Assembly: GCA_026545765.1 (NCBI GenBank)
Contig: JAIFAC010000272.1
Coordinates: 62,001-126,000 of the forward strand
Length of the DNA: 64,000 nucleotides
Source of the DNA: Plantago major
Taxonomy: Eukaryota; Streptophyta; Magnoliopsida; Lamiales; Plantaginaceae
Reading direction: 5' to 3'
Part shown: one piece after another, positions 46,044-59,097 of the stretch
Position numbering within the stretch: position 1 is the first letter of the stretch
How the letters are laid out: each line of letters opens with the position of its first letter
Notes under the pieces: model-generated
The model's database searches: none
The model's input: only the letters and a program-made list of their open reading frames with translations
Told to the model about the DNA's origin: nothing
Position numbers and translations under genes: made by a program

Positions 46044-48743
46044 TCATAGTACTAGTAGTAGCTCTATTATCATGTCCTCTATCAACATCTTCTGAATGTC
46101 ATTACCTATGGCGTCTATTTCTTGTTTCGAATTCAGCCACTGCATGTCCTTATCAAGTGCATCTTCAGATGAGACACCGCACAGGTCTTCATGAGAGATC
46201 AACTTCTTGAGAACAAGTCCCACACCTGTTGGTGATGCAGAATTAAATCCTGCTAGTTTTGGTTGCACCCATTGGAACAAGTCGATGTTCTCTTCAAATA
46301 TCTCCTTGAGTACTTCATTTGTTCTGTCAAAAACCAACCTCCTTTCTGAGCTCAGACAAGTTGTCTCACTATACTTGTTCTCAAGCTCGTCGAACAACCT
46401 AACATCCAAAGGGCAATCTGGGGAGTGCCACTTGGTTCTGTACATATCGAACATTGAATCTTCAAGAACCGATTCTTATGCGATATCAAGAGCATCGATG
46501 TCTCCCAGACTTCAGCTCCTCCAAAAGCAGTTTCCTCCAAAAACAATTTCATTCTCTGTTGGAATAAGCGAGGATACCTCATTGTATGTTCAGTTCCATC
46601 TTGAGGAGATTAAGTTGCATTCGGAGTTCTGCAGAAAAAAGATAGGAATATGAGAAACTAAGGATATTTGCGTGTCAACAAAATCTTGCACCACAAACTT
46701 GAAGGTAAAAATGATTCAATATTTCAGCTTTTCATTTGACTGTTTATAATGCTCTGTCCAACAACGATCAAGGATCCTATGACAGTGGCTACATTTCAGT
46801 GGATAGTAAAGATTTTAGTCCTTTTATGAATACTGAAGATTTTCAGAAAGGATGTAAAGAACCAATTGCAATACAATTTGATGACCAACTGGGAATTTGA
46901 TCAGTATGGACAATAGCGTCAAAACCATATACTACAAAGTCTACAATAGATGTTTCCTAAGTGCAACATCTCTTAGTTCATAGTTCCGTAAAACATTTAA
47001 AGTTTTAGCATATAGTAGTACTTTTTTACCTTGAAACTTCAAACAAATGTTTTCTAATAATTGTCCAACATGATTGCCATTTTGTATGATATCAACAATA
47101 CCAGCTTCTTGAGATCTAACAGTCCAATTATGTATAGTGCTTATGAAATTGAATTTTGAAAATCTAGTAGGTTCTTACCACAAAGTTCAGCACCAACTCT
47201 CTCAAAACTTTCAGAACTGGATGATGCATCTTCTGAAAATGGGACCTCAAGAATTGAAACCGGACTAGCATGATTTGCCTCGTTTGAGTTTTTCGGAGGG
47301 TTGGACTGACCTTCAACATTCTGAAAAGTAAAAAGTTCAATCGCACATTCAGTTCCACAAATGCAGGAATCTAGACTGACCGGTTTAACATGAACAGAGC
47401 AAGCAGTAAAGTATAGTGCTAGGCGTTATTTAATATGAAGAGGCAGCAAGAGTAAGTCTCCTAAATTATTAGTAGTTCCTAACAGTTGTTACACAATGTA
47501 GGAAATTGCAAAGAACACTCCTTGACAACAAAGACAAATATAGTAATGATTAGAAAACAACCAAGATGATGTTAAACCTTCATTATGATTGTAGTCTACA
47601 TACTCAAAGAAGTTTATGGCAATATATCGAAGAATTACCAAATCCTAAGCAGAAACATTATATTACAGTCTCCATGTTTTACGGATTACACATATCCCTG
47701 TATACGATTACATATCACCTAAAACATAACTTTGTCCCCCAGTAATATCCAAAACTTGAGGGGTGTTAATCAAATATGTTAAGAATCTTTATGTAAAACA
47801 CACGTAACCTGTGAAACTAGGAAGTGATTTGGGATACAAAAACAATACTTTTATATAATGATAAATAGTACGGATCTAGGCAATAGGGCATTAAAATTAT
47901 CACTTCACGGAAACCCCAGTAAGTCTAACAGACCTGAATAAAGTTTAGGACTATAAGGTTTAATTTACCAATGCAAGACAGCCATGAGATGTGATAAAGA
48001 CAACATCAGACAATTGCAATGATAATTAACAGAAAGAATTGTTTAATTTCAGGATCGACAGAATTGCTTACATTTTATAAGATAACATGCATAACAATAA
48101 AGAGGTATCAAAACAATAAATCCCAGGATATTTTGTCTTTGTTTACCCGTGTTGTCTCTTCTGTTTAATTTGAATTGTATTGACTCTATTTAACTTTTAA
48201 TGTTTTAATGTTATGAGTATTCAAAAAAAAAAAAAAAAGAATTATCAAAGCAACTACAGTATAATAATTCGCATATCCCAGTAAACTAGTAGTAACTTTC
48301 ATGGTCTCAAATACCATTTGTGATAGGAGAACCAACCTGTGGTTGATCAGCATCTCTGAACTAGAAAAGTAAACCTAAGGGTGGCAATTTTAGCCCCATT
48401 TATGAGCTTAGGTTTATCCATTCCTCTTAAATGGATGTGAGACCCATCCGGTTACGGAAAATGGGTAAAAACTGGTAACCACTTAGAACCAATTTGAAAC
48501 GCACCAAATATAGGTGAAAAGCGTGTTAATGTGTTAACCGTTTAAAACTCTGTAATTTCAGTCCAAGCTAATTATCCCATATTTTCATCCTTTCGTTCTT
48601 ATTTCAAGTAAATGAGTAACTTATAACCATTATTCATTTGTATTACCCTAATCCGTCCATTTTCACCTACAAAAATGGAAACTCAAATAAAGAAAGAAAA
48701 AGATATAGGATTGCTTCCTTTGCTAAGTTTATTAAGGTCGGAA

Positions 48744-48943
48744 GTGGATTTTTTTTACTCTGAAATTGAAAAAATTATCCTAATTTGCTAACAAGACCAC
48801 TCCAGCCCACTATACGCTACAGGGGATTGCATCATACATGGTCGTGGATTTTTTTTACTCTGAAATTGAAAAAATTATCCTAATTTGCTAACAAGACCAC
48901 TCCAGCCCACTATACGCTACAGGGGATTGCATCATACATGGTC
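48744..48943. repeat. Perfect 100-bp tandem duplication in the TRM-like gene's large intron
   Basis: Bases 48744-48843 and 48844-48943 agree throughout from GTGGATTTTTTTTACTCTG to CATACATGGTC, except that the last bases of the first unit join directly to the second. The flanking bases differ (GAA before copy 1, AAACC after copy 2). A very recent duplication or an assembly artefact would both look like this. Confidence 0.95.
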
Positions 48944-49184
48944 AAACCACCTTAATCTATTTTCAAGTTTAGAACTATGATGTAAAGGTTGGAATTGTTG
49001 TGTGTAGCTTTCGAAGTGATAAGTACTTACAAAACTTAGAGTTGCTAGCTTCAAGATTTTGACTGAAGTTTATATTAATCGCGAACTTCAGAGATATTTA
49101 CTCATCAAAGATGAACAGAGACCACCTTTCCCTTCTCGACACTAAACAATCAAGGGTTGCTCAAGAAAGTCATGAATGTTACTA

Positions 49185-49590
49185 AAATGGCTCAATTCAA
49201 TACTCAACTATTTTTTATCCTGGGAGAGTACATAACTATTCAATTGTATCACATAAGGTAGTTGAAGAGAATATATCATCGAAATCTTGTGGGAAAGTGT
49301 AAAAATATTAAGTTAGATTAGTATCCAACATATGTAGTGCATTTTCACCCCACCTTTTAATAAAAGATTGGGTTTATCATTTTTTAGCATAATGTTCCAA
49401 TTTGCTGTAAAAATATTTGAAAAATTTGTCAATGCAAATTAAGATGATTTCTATTTCATTTGCAGTATTGGTTTTAGTGCTGGATTTTGGTGAATATTCT
49501 CTCCAGTACTACTTTATGAATAAAAAAATAGTTGAGTATCTTATGTGATAAAAGTTGTGTACTTGAGTAACTTTTGTGGATCTACCCCCT
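49185..49590. mobile_element. Possible MITE in the TRM-like gene intron
   Basis: ATACTCAACTATTTTTTATC near 49202 is matched in reverse by TGAATAAAAAAATAGTTGAG near 49517. TATCACATAAGG (49247) is matched by the reverse of ATCTTATGTGATA (49539), in rearranged order. The inverted arrangement suggests a small foldback element, but no clean termini or target duplication were resolved. Confidence 0.35.
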
Positions 49591-52500
49591 TTTCAAAATC
49601 TAGGAAACAAATATAATTCTTAGGAAAACATTGATGCTTCCTGGCAAACTCATTCACTTGATGAATCAATACACATATTTCTAATCCATAGGAAAATTCA
49701 GGAATTAAGTTGTAATTTACACTACTTAGCCAATATCAATCTCAATGACCACTTTGTGACTAGCATACTCAACCAACACCTTTCCTATGATCCATGTCAA
49801 TCTCGTTACGTCGCTATAATCAAGCTTCTCTTTTGATCCCCATTCTACAAAGGGCTTTCATGGAGCTCTCTTCTCTTCACGTGACTTACAAAAGTTGCAC
49901 CTTCATGATCTAAAGCTTGAGAATTGAATGAGAACCACCTGCACTCCATGCCTCTAATTATAAACTTTGCCTACTTGAACTAGTTTTCCAACTAAAAGAT
50001 ACTTCTGGAAACTTTGCCCGATGAAACTTAGTTCTCCAGCTGGATGAAACTAGTTTTCCAACTGCACGATACTTCAGGAAACTTTGCTAGAACCCGCTAG
50101 TAAATGGTTCAACTTGTATTTGACATGCTATTATTGCTAAGGGCCTGCACTAAAGTTTACCCATGCTTAATTAAGCATCTTTATCTGATGTCAATTAACT
50201 GATCCTGTTTGGCACTTACAAACACTCCTGGTCATCCTACATCTGACTATATAGCATCATTATAATATGTAGCCCAAAATACATTGTTTTGTACCATCCT
50301 GACTCCTTACAAGTGACCTAATCTTGAGCCAATTGCATATCTTATATGCACCCGTGTTTTAAACTTAGGCACGGCTAACATCCTTATTGATCTTTGGGAT
50401 CTTCTAATCCTATACAGACCAGATGCGAGCAAGCAAACTACTATAGCAAAAGGTCAGGAGTAGAATTAAACTTTATTCATCAATTCATCAAGCATATCAG
50501 TATGGTAAAGGAATTTCGATGAGGCAAAAGAATATTGTCAGAGTATGAAATATACGGAAATGACTAAAGGTGTATATCCTCTATATAGTAATCTAAATAT
50601 TCAAAAGATGTGTTGTGAAAACTATATCAAGATATTAACTAAAACTAAAACTCTGATCATAAAGCTCTTAAATATGTGTACCTACATGCATTATTTTATG
50701 TATTTCTACTATATTTATTAAAATCAAATGGAAATTTTCTGAGCACAACCAGAAGAGCATGTTCTGCATATATTAATTGCGTGACAGAACATATAGTTTG
50801 GAAAAAAAGAAGAAACATGTTCGCATATTAAAGAAATAAAAGCACGCATGACTATGTTCTGTTAATGGGGTGGGAATCTAAAGAAGGCAGTAAAGATTCA
50901 AACCTGAAGACTGGAATTTCCTGAGTCGTCTGGTTTGCTTTAATTAGCAACTAAGGCAGGCCCTCAGAAGAAGCGCAGGAGATTTTGATGACAATGTTTT
51001 TATTCCATGTGCAGCACTCATCTTCACATCAAAAACAGCACTTCTACAGGTGACATCCTTATCCGCAGCCTGAAAAAATTGCAGTTCTACATGTAAGCTC
51101 TTAACTTTCGCCTCTGTGTAAATATCAGGATGGGACTCTAGTATTATATCCTTCTCATTGGTGAACAAGTGCTGATCATACGGAAGGGGATTCCTGCAAT
51201 TGGTGTTTAAATCATTTGACGAAAACCTTCCTACATGGAACAGATTTCTCGTAACAACCTTACCACTGTCACTACCAATGGGGTCACTACAAAAGATGTT
51301 CATCTTGGTAGACTTATCATGATGTGTGCTTCTTTTGTGCCTTTTCCCACTTACAGATAGAGGAACTGATATTGATCTGGATGAAGTTCTACCTAATTCG
51401 TCCTTCCAACCATCCCTACTGCTGATGCCACAAGGACTAAAATCAGTTTCCCAGCCATTCTCATGATTCATCTTAGCAATAGCGGCTTAGCTATTGTTTC
51501 ACTTTCAGGTTTGGCAAGCATTTCACCTAACGTGCTACCTCTGCTAACCATTTCCAGATCTTGATACCTTCGGGTCATCTTCCATCTTTCGGATAGTCTC
51601 TGCTTGGCCTCCCTATTAACAGGTGATTCAACTACTTGGGAAGATGAGTATCTATGGAATTTTCCATCAGCAAAGGATTTCTCGGACACAAATTTTGACA
51701 TATTTGAATCACAGTCAGTATCACTTTCACTAGCATCATATGAACTTTCATCACCTGCATATCCTCTTAAACTAGTCGACTTCATATCAATAGTCTCCTC
51801 ATACTCCTCTCTAATCCTTCTCGCTATCCTACTTGCTATTTCTCTGGCATCTTGAGACATTACACTACAAGATGAATCTTTCTTTCTAAATGATGCCGTT
51901 TCCGCAAGCCCATAACTCGGGCTATCCTTCATTTCATCTATGTTCTTCAGATAATGTATTTGATCTGGTGATAAACCTGATATCCGAGCATTTTGCATTT
52001 TGTTTGGCTTCAGAATGACAATCCTCCTCGGAAGGATCTTGTCCTCACCACTTTCCTCAATATTTGATGACTTGTGTGAAGTAAGATCTCCCTTCTGATT
52101 GTGTGGTTTGAGTAGACGACCATCTTTGCGCTTAAGATGAGAAGGGAGTTCCTGTCTGCTTGAAGTTTCTGGGTGGAAATGTGCTTTGGAGTTGACTATA
52201 TGCTTGCAGGAAGATGGTTTTAGAACTGCGATATGGTTGTCCAGAGAACTGCTAGAATGAGGAAATGATTCCTCACTGTTTGATTTTGAGCGCTGAAGCT
52301 TTAGGTAAGCTGAACAAAGTTTTGCGTCAATGAACTTTTGCTGAATGAATGCCCTCTCATCTTTTGTAAGCGCTGAGCTAGCGCTCCATCTCTTAGAACA
52401 ACGTCGATCAGCAAGATGTGATGCTTCCAGATCCACATAGACATCCTTGAAACTTTGTAGGTCCTCTGAGCTTCTACCGGTTGATAGGCTATCATATTTG

Positions 52501-53984
52501 TTATATCGTTGCATGTTGACTGCGACATGTTTCTGCTCGTAGCTTGCAGAAGGCTTTTTTTGTTGTCTGCTGACATGCTTTGGTGATGCCGATCCTTCGA
52601 GACCCATCAATCTCGCGATAACACTGGGTGGCCGTCTTTTGGATTCAATTTCTTTGGACATTTCTTCAGCAAGTAATTTCTTCATCGGTGTTCCTGTGGG
52701 TTGCCCCAAGAGGCTCTTCCCCAAGTCAAGCGCAAACTGCACATGCCAAATCAAAGCTATCAAATTTGTGAAAACTGTAGCACTCACCATCTCGATGACA
52801 ATCTGGAAATGATCACAGAAGACTTGAATATGTCCAAAATTAGATGAGAAACAAACCATATCCTTCGTGGTGCTACCATCACTAGGACAAGAATCTGAAG
52901 ACAGTCTCGGGACAGATTTCTGCCTGTGGATATCTTGGATTCCTGATCATTTATTTTTATATAGCATCAATGTCTTTCGAAACCAATGCATTTGCAGGAA
53001 ATAATTCACTATGCTTTTATTGCTAGCCTAAAATTCATGAAGCTTGAAAAGAAGTAGTAAACTGCAGGACTATATGTTGTAGACTTATACGTAATAGTGA
53101 TGATGCATACGTAAAACAGAGAGTTCTAAGTCGGGAAGTATTAAAACCATATCCAAAACATGCAAGTAGATGTAGACGAACCTGCTTTTTTTAGTTCTAG
53201 ATCAACAAATTATAAACTACAAAGAACTGGCAAAAGAAGCTTAGAATTTAGTGTAGCTTCTAGGCCCAGCAATCGTCTAAAGAGGGGCAATATAATGCTG
53301 ATAGCACTATGGAAAAGTTAGTTATGACACTAGTCAGTGTCAATTAAAACATGCTTTGGTTTAACCACAAAGCTTTCACGCTTCACGGAAGCAATAACTT
53401 ACCATGATCACGAGTGGGGCCGAAAGAATATATAGAACTTGGCTTTATTCGGGAAAAATCCAAAACAAAAAAGGCAATCAAAACTAAATTACACAGGATC
53501 CTGAGGAAAAAAATAGTACTAATTGATTAAGAAAATCCAAAGAATCTAAAAAGGAAGTATAACTTCAATGAGCAAATTAATAAACTTAAATTCCAATCAA
53601 CAACACCTCCAGCTAGGCTCACTTTAAAGTAACTTGGTTTCCTTAGTTACCAATTTGAAATGGAACAATAAGTAGGCGAAACCGAAAGAGATGAATTCAA
53701 ATAAATTCACCTACATTCATTAGCTGAGTAAAATCAGCAAGCGAAATACACTATTCCATTTCCAATCACATATATAGTATATAAAATTTGATGTTAAATC
53801 GAGAGAACATTTGTTATATTGGGACCAATCGTGTTTATAAATTGTGCTCTCGGTTTAACACAAGCCAATTTCAAAATGCAAAACGATGTTGGGGAATTCA
53901 ATTGCGACCAAATATATGAGAAAAAACAATTATACCTTCAATTCCAGAAGCACTTCTCGACCTCCTGTATCGACCTCTCTCCAT

Positions 53985-54540
53985 TTTTTCTTCTTTCAAA
54001 AATTCAAATCAAGCAGACAACAGCAACAGTGAAATGAAAACGACGAATACTAAAGGTTTCCTTTATCTAGAACAAAGGAAAAAGAAATGATACTGAATTT
54101 TCCGAAAAGGAAAAAGAAATAAAAATAAAAATAGAAAAAAGACAAAATCTGATCGGATTTCACGGAGAAAAGCTCGACACCGCCTGGAAAAGTGTCGCCA
54201 TTGAAATTCTAGCTGATAATCAGCTTCAAAACTAGAAAAATTTGAATGAGGAAAAGTTTGCCCTTATCAGATCTTCTGTCTCATCACACAACAAGTTGTA
54301 GAGAGAGAGAGTGGCATAAACTTAGAGTAATAGTTGTTGAAGCAAAAGAGCGCATTTCCGTGAAGAGAGAAGAAGGCAGAGGATTAGAAGAAGTTGGTTC
54401 CTGGCTCATATTGTAGAGAGAGAGAGTTAGGAGATTAGATGAACCTTCATTAATGACTGCGTGTGAGTGGGAGAGAGAGAGGATGTGTGGTTTTTGAATT
54501 GAGAGTTTGAAGTGCACGATATCAGGCGGGGAGGGTATAA
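53985..54540 (-). promoter_or_regulatory. 5' UTR / promoter region of the TRM-like gene
   Basis: Upstream of the start codon the minus strand is pyrimidine-rich, with three CTCTCTCTC-type tracts (plus-strand GAGAGAG at 54301-54312, 54415-54424 and 54471-54480). Such CT tracts are common near plant transcription starts and in 5' leaders. No certain TATA box was chosen. The base before the ATG is A, in an A-rich context. Confidence 0.45.
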
Positions 54541-55660
54541 CAGAATTCGACATTTGAGAAATTAAAGGCCATTACATATAGACCTGCAATCCGAGTCACT
54601 TGATTGATCAATTGACCCAAAATTACATCACACCCAAAATTGTTAATCAACATCAAAGTATGTTTTATATGGTGTTTGTTATACCACTTAATTTTCAAAA
54701 CTAAGTTCAAATTTTTTGAGACATTTAGCAAGAAGTTTAAAATCTAATCATTAACTCAATTTTACACTATTTAACAATTATACTTCTCTTTTTTAGAAAA
54801 TTTACGTAAGAGACCAAGTTAAAAGAGAGACCTAAGAGACCACTTACAAATTACTACGACGGAGGGTCTATAAAAATTATATACGAAGGTCGACTGACAT
54901 TTTTCTGCAATCCAATTAGAAGTGGTTAACAACCAAAGCTATATCTAACTTTCGATAATTATAAAACTACCTCAAATCAAAACTAACTACTAAAACATTC
55001 CAACTGACGAAAAATCGACAATGGGTCAAAAACGGGTCACTATATATACTAAATATCCATCATCCACAATCATAATCTCATAAATCCAAAACCTAAAAAT
55101 TAACATTCTCCTCCTCCAAACAAAACCTCGCCATTTTCAGGAGATCGTAGGAAACCTCCCGAAATCAGCTAAATCTCACCTGAATCCATGAAACCAAGCT
55201 CAACAATGAAGAATTCAAGCTCGAAATATTCTCAAACATCACCACGAAGGTTAGCAAACATACCTAGTTTATGTGTTATTGATGTTTATTCGATCTGATT
55301 TACATGAAAAATGAATTGATTAATGGTTTTTTTTTTTACAATTGTAGTTAATATTTCGATTCAGATCTTAAAATCGGGTAACTGTTTTTTCAAATGTTCT
55401 AGCTAATCTGTGTGATGTTTTGGCATTTTCCTGTAATGTTCTTGCTTATACGTAGGATGTTCAGCTAAATAGAGTACATGAAAAATATGCTCGAAAATTG
55501 GTGTTTCTATTACGATTTGGTTGTTTATCCACCAATCTACTCAAAATATGCTCGTATGTAAGTTTCAACAATGTTTTGATTCAAAAATTAATTGACGAAT
55601 AGTGTTTTTTACGATTGTAGTTGAAATTTGGAAACAGATCTGCAAATCGCATAGATAACT
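54541..55660. other. Intergenic DNA with a short gene-like start but no supported gene
   Basis: AT-rich. At 54857-54868 ACGACGGAGGG resembles a decayed mariner-type end. On the plus strand, 55187-55250 reads as a short Lys/Ser-rich open segment followed by a GT site at 55251, but no continuing exon was recognised. A poly-T run is at about 55328-55338. Confidence 0.35.
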
Positions 55661-55935
55661 GTTCAAATGTTCTAGCTAATCTGTGTAATGTTGTGCTTAT
55701 TATGTCTGTAATGTTAATCAGTGATATGGAGGATGTACAAATTAAGTAGAAAATACACATATAACTATTGTGTAATGTTGTTAATAATGTGTGTAATGTT
55801 TTAAATGTTGCATGTAATGTTTCTCGTGATGTATGTAATGTTTTCAATGATACTTATGATATTGCAAATGTTGTAATGTTATTAATGATGCTTAAGAGGG
55901 TCGTAATGTTCTTAAGCATGGTCATAATGTTCCTG
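55660..55935 (+). repeat. TGTAATGTT-type short tandem array
   Basis: The words TGTAATGTT or TGTGTAATGTT recur around 55685, 55705, 55771, 55790, 55808, 55830, 55873 and 55906, at spacings of about 18-30 bases. Similar spaced words (CTGTGTGATGTT, CTGTAATGTT) already occur at 55405-55440. It is non-coding; open frames across it are by-products of the repeat. Confidence 0.65.
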
Positions 55936-56691
55936 TTGTGCACTTGGGAATTTGAATGCGTTGTAGTACCTGTAATTCTCAATTGGAATCAAAGATTAAG
56001 TTTATAATTGTCAGTAGCTCACAAACTAACAACAATAGTAGTAAGTTAACTGGGGATGTCGTTCTCCACGGACACCTAGCATAGGAACAAACAAGTAACA
56101 TTTTGCATTTGCTTGCAGATAGATTAAAAGTAAACAGATTGCAAGTAGATGATTGATTCACAGTAAACCCTAATTATCTTTGTTGTAATCGATGGTGGTA
56201 ATGGTGTATAGGACCCCCCGACCTCCCTCGTGCGATGCTACTCCCAACTTCCTAGTTAATATCCTACGCGATTACCTCTAACGACAACAGGGCATAATAC
56301 TATGGTACCAAGCGATCGAGTACCCCTACTCAGTTCAATGAAACTACTGTGTCACTCTGTAGAACATCACACCACGAAGGATGTATAGAGTTGTATAATC
56401 ACGATTTACGTCTAAGAACTATTCCATTAATATAACCCGACATATAAAGAAGTAGCACAACAGAGTTTCGGTGGTTCGCCTTTACAAGAGAAAGTTAGCT
56501 ATTCATAGTATTCTACTAAGACAGAAATCGAAAAACAAGAAAGAAAGAAGAAGAAGAAGCTTAGTCTCTGGTGTCTTGCGCTTCTTCTAGGGTTTCCTCA
56601 TACAGGTGCTGACGACCCGTGGTTTTGTTTCACATCCCAGGTGGTTCTCTCTCGGGAGAAGCGACTTTGTGGCGGTGGAGGATTATGAGTG
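55936..56691. other. Unclassified repeat-like segment
   Basis: No gene. The block at 56040-56085 (GGGGATGTCGTTCTCCACGGACACC) and the layout around 56200-56400 recall LTR-proximal regions of gypsy elements, but no ends could be fixed. A purine-rich GTGGCGGTGGAGGA (about 56672-56685) just before 56692 could be a PPT for the LTR that follows. Confidence 0.35.
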
Positions 56692-57172
56692 ATGAGTCAA
56701 TTTTGCATCGTCTTTTTTACCGTCTTATTCATTCTCAAGTATAGTTTTTATGTGTTTCATTAGAGTTTTGCTACGTTTTTGTGTTTTGTGTGTTTTGTTG
56801 GTATTTGGCTAAACTACGTGATTTTGAGGCAAAAAGATGCATTTTATATGTATTCTGAGTCTGAGTTCAATGCCTCAAACATATGCTAGAAACAATGGAA
56901 GACCAAAAATACCAAAGTTGGAGTAAAAGTGCGGTCGAGTCAACGGGGTGCTTGGCGCGCCACGTACCACTGGCGCCTTGATGTCTAAATGAACACTTGG
57001 CGCACGCCTGGAGCCTTACTAGCGATGCCAGGCGGCTGCCTGGCGCACACTAGGTGCTTTACTGGTGCGTGCCAAGTCTGTGGGTATATATATACAGTTT
57101 TCCGTTAGATTTTTGAGCAGACTCAGACCCATATACACGATTACTTTTCTTTCCTCTTTACTAAAAAACCCT
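56692..57172 (+). repeat. Truncated LTR (Athila-like), plus strand
   Basis: It starts TGATGAGTCAATTTTGCATC. It shares a layout with the LTR at 61569-62803 read on its own strand: a TGATGAG start, a GATTTTGAG.CAAAA block, then a GC-rich GGCGCGCC-type middle. A plus-strand TATA-like run, GGTATATATATACAG, is at about 57082-57096. The LTR is cut at 57172 by the chromovirus. Lineage is tentative. Confidence 0.5.
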
Positions 57173-58999
57173 TGTAGCGCCCTGTTAATTTTTAATATAA
57201 AATACTCGTGGATTCCGACAATAAATTCTATTTTAACAAAGGGCAGCTAAATAAAATTTCTAGGACAACATAAATGTAGTCAAAATTCAGTGAACTTGAA
57301 AAGAATGAAAATCGTTTGTTGAAGTCTTAAAACCAACATGTACATGCATAAACCCGCTTTAAAAAATGAAATAAATAAAGAATTAATGTTCTATTATAAG
57401 TGTACTAAATCACTTCAATCTTGATCCCCATCCACTCCGACTTGTTCATCACACGAGATTCAATCTGGCAGGGTGAGTACTACTTGTACTTTCATGAGCA
57501 AGCCAAACTAACATGTAATACATAGCATAAATATTCCTTAATTACATTTGCATAATTCATAAAGTAAAATCAATAAATCAAAAGAAGGCCATGGAGTACC
57601 AATTCTCCGTTCTTTTACTTCTAGAATTCACTAGCTTAAACATTTGACTTGAGTTTCTTTTCTTTGTCATTCATTTGATTTAAGCTCTTTTCTTATCTTT
57701 AGCTAGAATCACTTTAGCATTCTTTCTTTTAAGGTGCCTAGGTAAGCTTCGTCTCATATTGGTATACATGCATGCTCACCGTAGCAACATGCGTAAAACG
57801 CCTCGGCTCTCATGTGTATACTTACCGTAGCGATTATCGTAAAAGCATCGACTTTACGCCTCGACTCTCTTGTGTGTGCTCATAGTAGCAACATCGTGTC
57901 ATATGACTCGATCATTAGGATATATATACACTAGAGACACCTAGGCATCCTTTTATTCATTCTTTAGATTAAATGAGTTCAAAATTAAGTTTTGAGTTAG
58001 TGCATATTTCTTATGAATTTGAAATTATTGAAACAAGCCAGTAAACTTGGGAATAGCCATATCCATTGCAAATTATTTAAGCAATTGTTATTGCTACAGT
58101 ATATGATTTACAATACTTAATCTTGTATAACATGGTTGGATAATAAATTAATTCTAGTACAGTAGCCACTAGATAGTATTCATATAGATAGGATTAATTA
58201 TATGAACATCCACAGTAGCACAATCAACATATAAAAACTTCAATATACCACTTGTACATCAACTAAACCATCCAAGCATCATCATGTAGTAATATACTAA
58301 TAGGTAATTGGTGGACAAACAAGAGGAATTGTCACCATAATTAATTACAATTAAACCTGACGACTAATAGCTTTATGGAGAGCAGGCTCAGAGAATAATT
58401 TGCACACTTGAAAAGGAAGTAGTAATTTCACCAAAATCAATCGCAACCCATTTAACGAAGTCAAACGCATATGAAGAAGAATGGTTCTATTATTTCCCCA
58501 AACATAACAACAATAGCAGAACAACGGTTTCTTTAAGCATACAGGTAGTAGCTAATCTACTCATCCAAGTTCTCTATCTTAGTTAACTTTGCTATACGGC
58601 TCAGTCAATTTACCAGAACTCATAAATCATTCCAACGACATAATATATGCACTATTAAGCCCTAGCATACGATTTCTAACATATGTAATAATGATTTTTT
58701 AAAGCTTCACTTGCCTGGTTGAAGAAAAATCTAAGAAAAGAGTAGAGCAAAGGATGATTAGCTTTCTTCTCTCTTGGTTCTTCTTTCACATTACGTATTC
58801 TTCCTTTCTCCCAGGTTCTTTCGTTTCCTCTCCTTCAAAAATGCTGGAAGGTTTCCTTTTTCTTATTCAATTAGGTTTAGCTAAAAGAATTGGCCAGGTC
58901 TTAAAAGAGGAATTGGGCTTTTTAATTAGTTATTTCTATACTTGGCCCAGTTCATCTAAAATCGCTTTAATTCGATTAATTAAAATCCGGGTCGTTACA
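57173..58999 (-). repeat. 3' LTR of the chromovirus
   Basis: 1827 bp bounded by TGTAGCG on the left and CGTTACA on the right, short inverted ends with TG/CA termini. The purine tract lies immediately outside the right end. The left flank AACCCT belongs to the older LTR it entered. The partner 5' LTR is not in the window, so insertion age cannot be judged. Confidence 0.85.
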
Positions 59000-59097
59000 T
59001 CCTCCCCAACTTCTAGAATGTTTCGTCCTCGAAACTTGAAGTAACACATAACCACAAGAAGGAAAAAAAAAAAAAAACATGCATCAAAAGAAACTTT

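Larger units (their letters stand above)
46044..53984 (-). pseudogene. TRM-like gene (DUF3741 and DUF4378), multi-exon, with frame breaks
   Basis: The family is plant-specific; characterised TRM members bind TON1 and microtubules and affect cell shape. Exon 1: 53984-53936 (MERGRYRRSRSASGIE). Exon 2: 52942-52857. Exon 3: 52736 to about 50904, with GTPMKKLLAEEMSKE, the family motif PPSVIARLMGLEG, RYNKYDSLSTGRSSEDLQSF, RRIVILKPNKMQNA, QRLSERWKMTRRYQDLEM and GISSRDGWKDE. Exon 4: 47320-47179 (NHASPVSILEVPF, SFERVGAELC). Exon 5: 46627-46044 (LRMQLNLLKME; DUF4378 CPLDVRLFDELENKYSE, SERRLVFDRTNEVL, then IDAIGNDIQKMLIEDMI near the stop). Splice sites are canonical and phases agree at introns 1, 2, 4 and between exons 3 and 4. 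Frame is lost near 51470, in the tail of exon 3 and twice in exon 5 (stop near 46577, shift near 46486). It is either a pseudogene or a gene with consensus errors; the nearly complete domain set favours the latter. Confidence 0.85.

Noticed and set aside
52737..52856. A 15-nt micro-exon (IVIEM) between two introns in the TRM-like gene
   Set aside because: It has AG and GT borders and keeps the frame, but the flanking introns would be only 54 and 51 nt, shorter than plant introns normally are. A single 120-nt intron (GTTTGTTT...CATGTGCAG) explains the region and gives the expected KDM|FALDLG join.
51468..52859. A 463-codon protein starting with MVCFSSNFGHIQVF
   Set aside because: This start lies in intron 2, which happens to be open in frame. 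The true N-terminus is MERGRYRRSRSASGIE at 53984, joined by canonical splice sites in matching phase.
55768..56007. Plus-strand Cys/Asn/Val-rich small protein (MCNVVNNVCNV...)
   Set aside because: It is a direct translation of the TGTAATGTT array, with no start context or homology.
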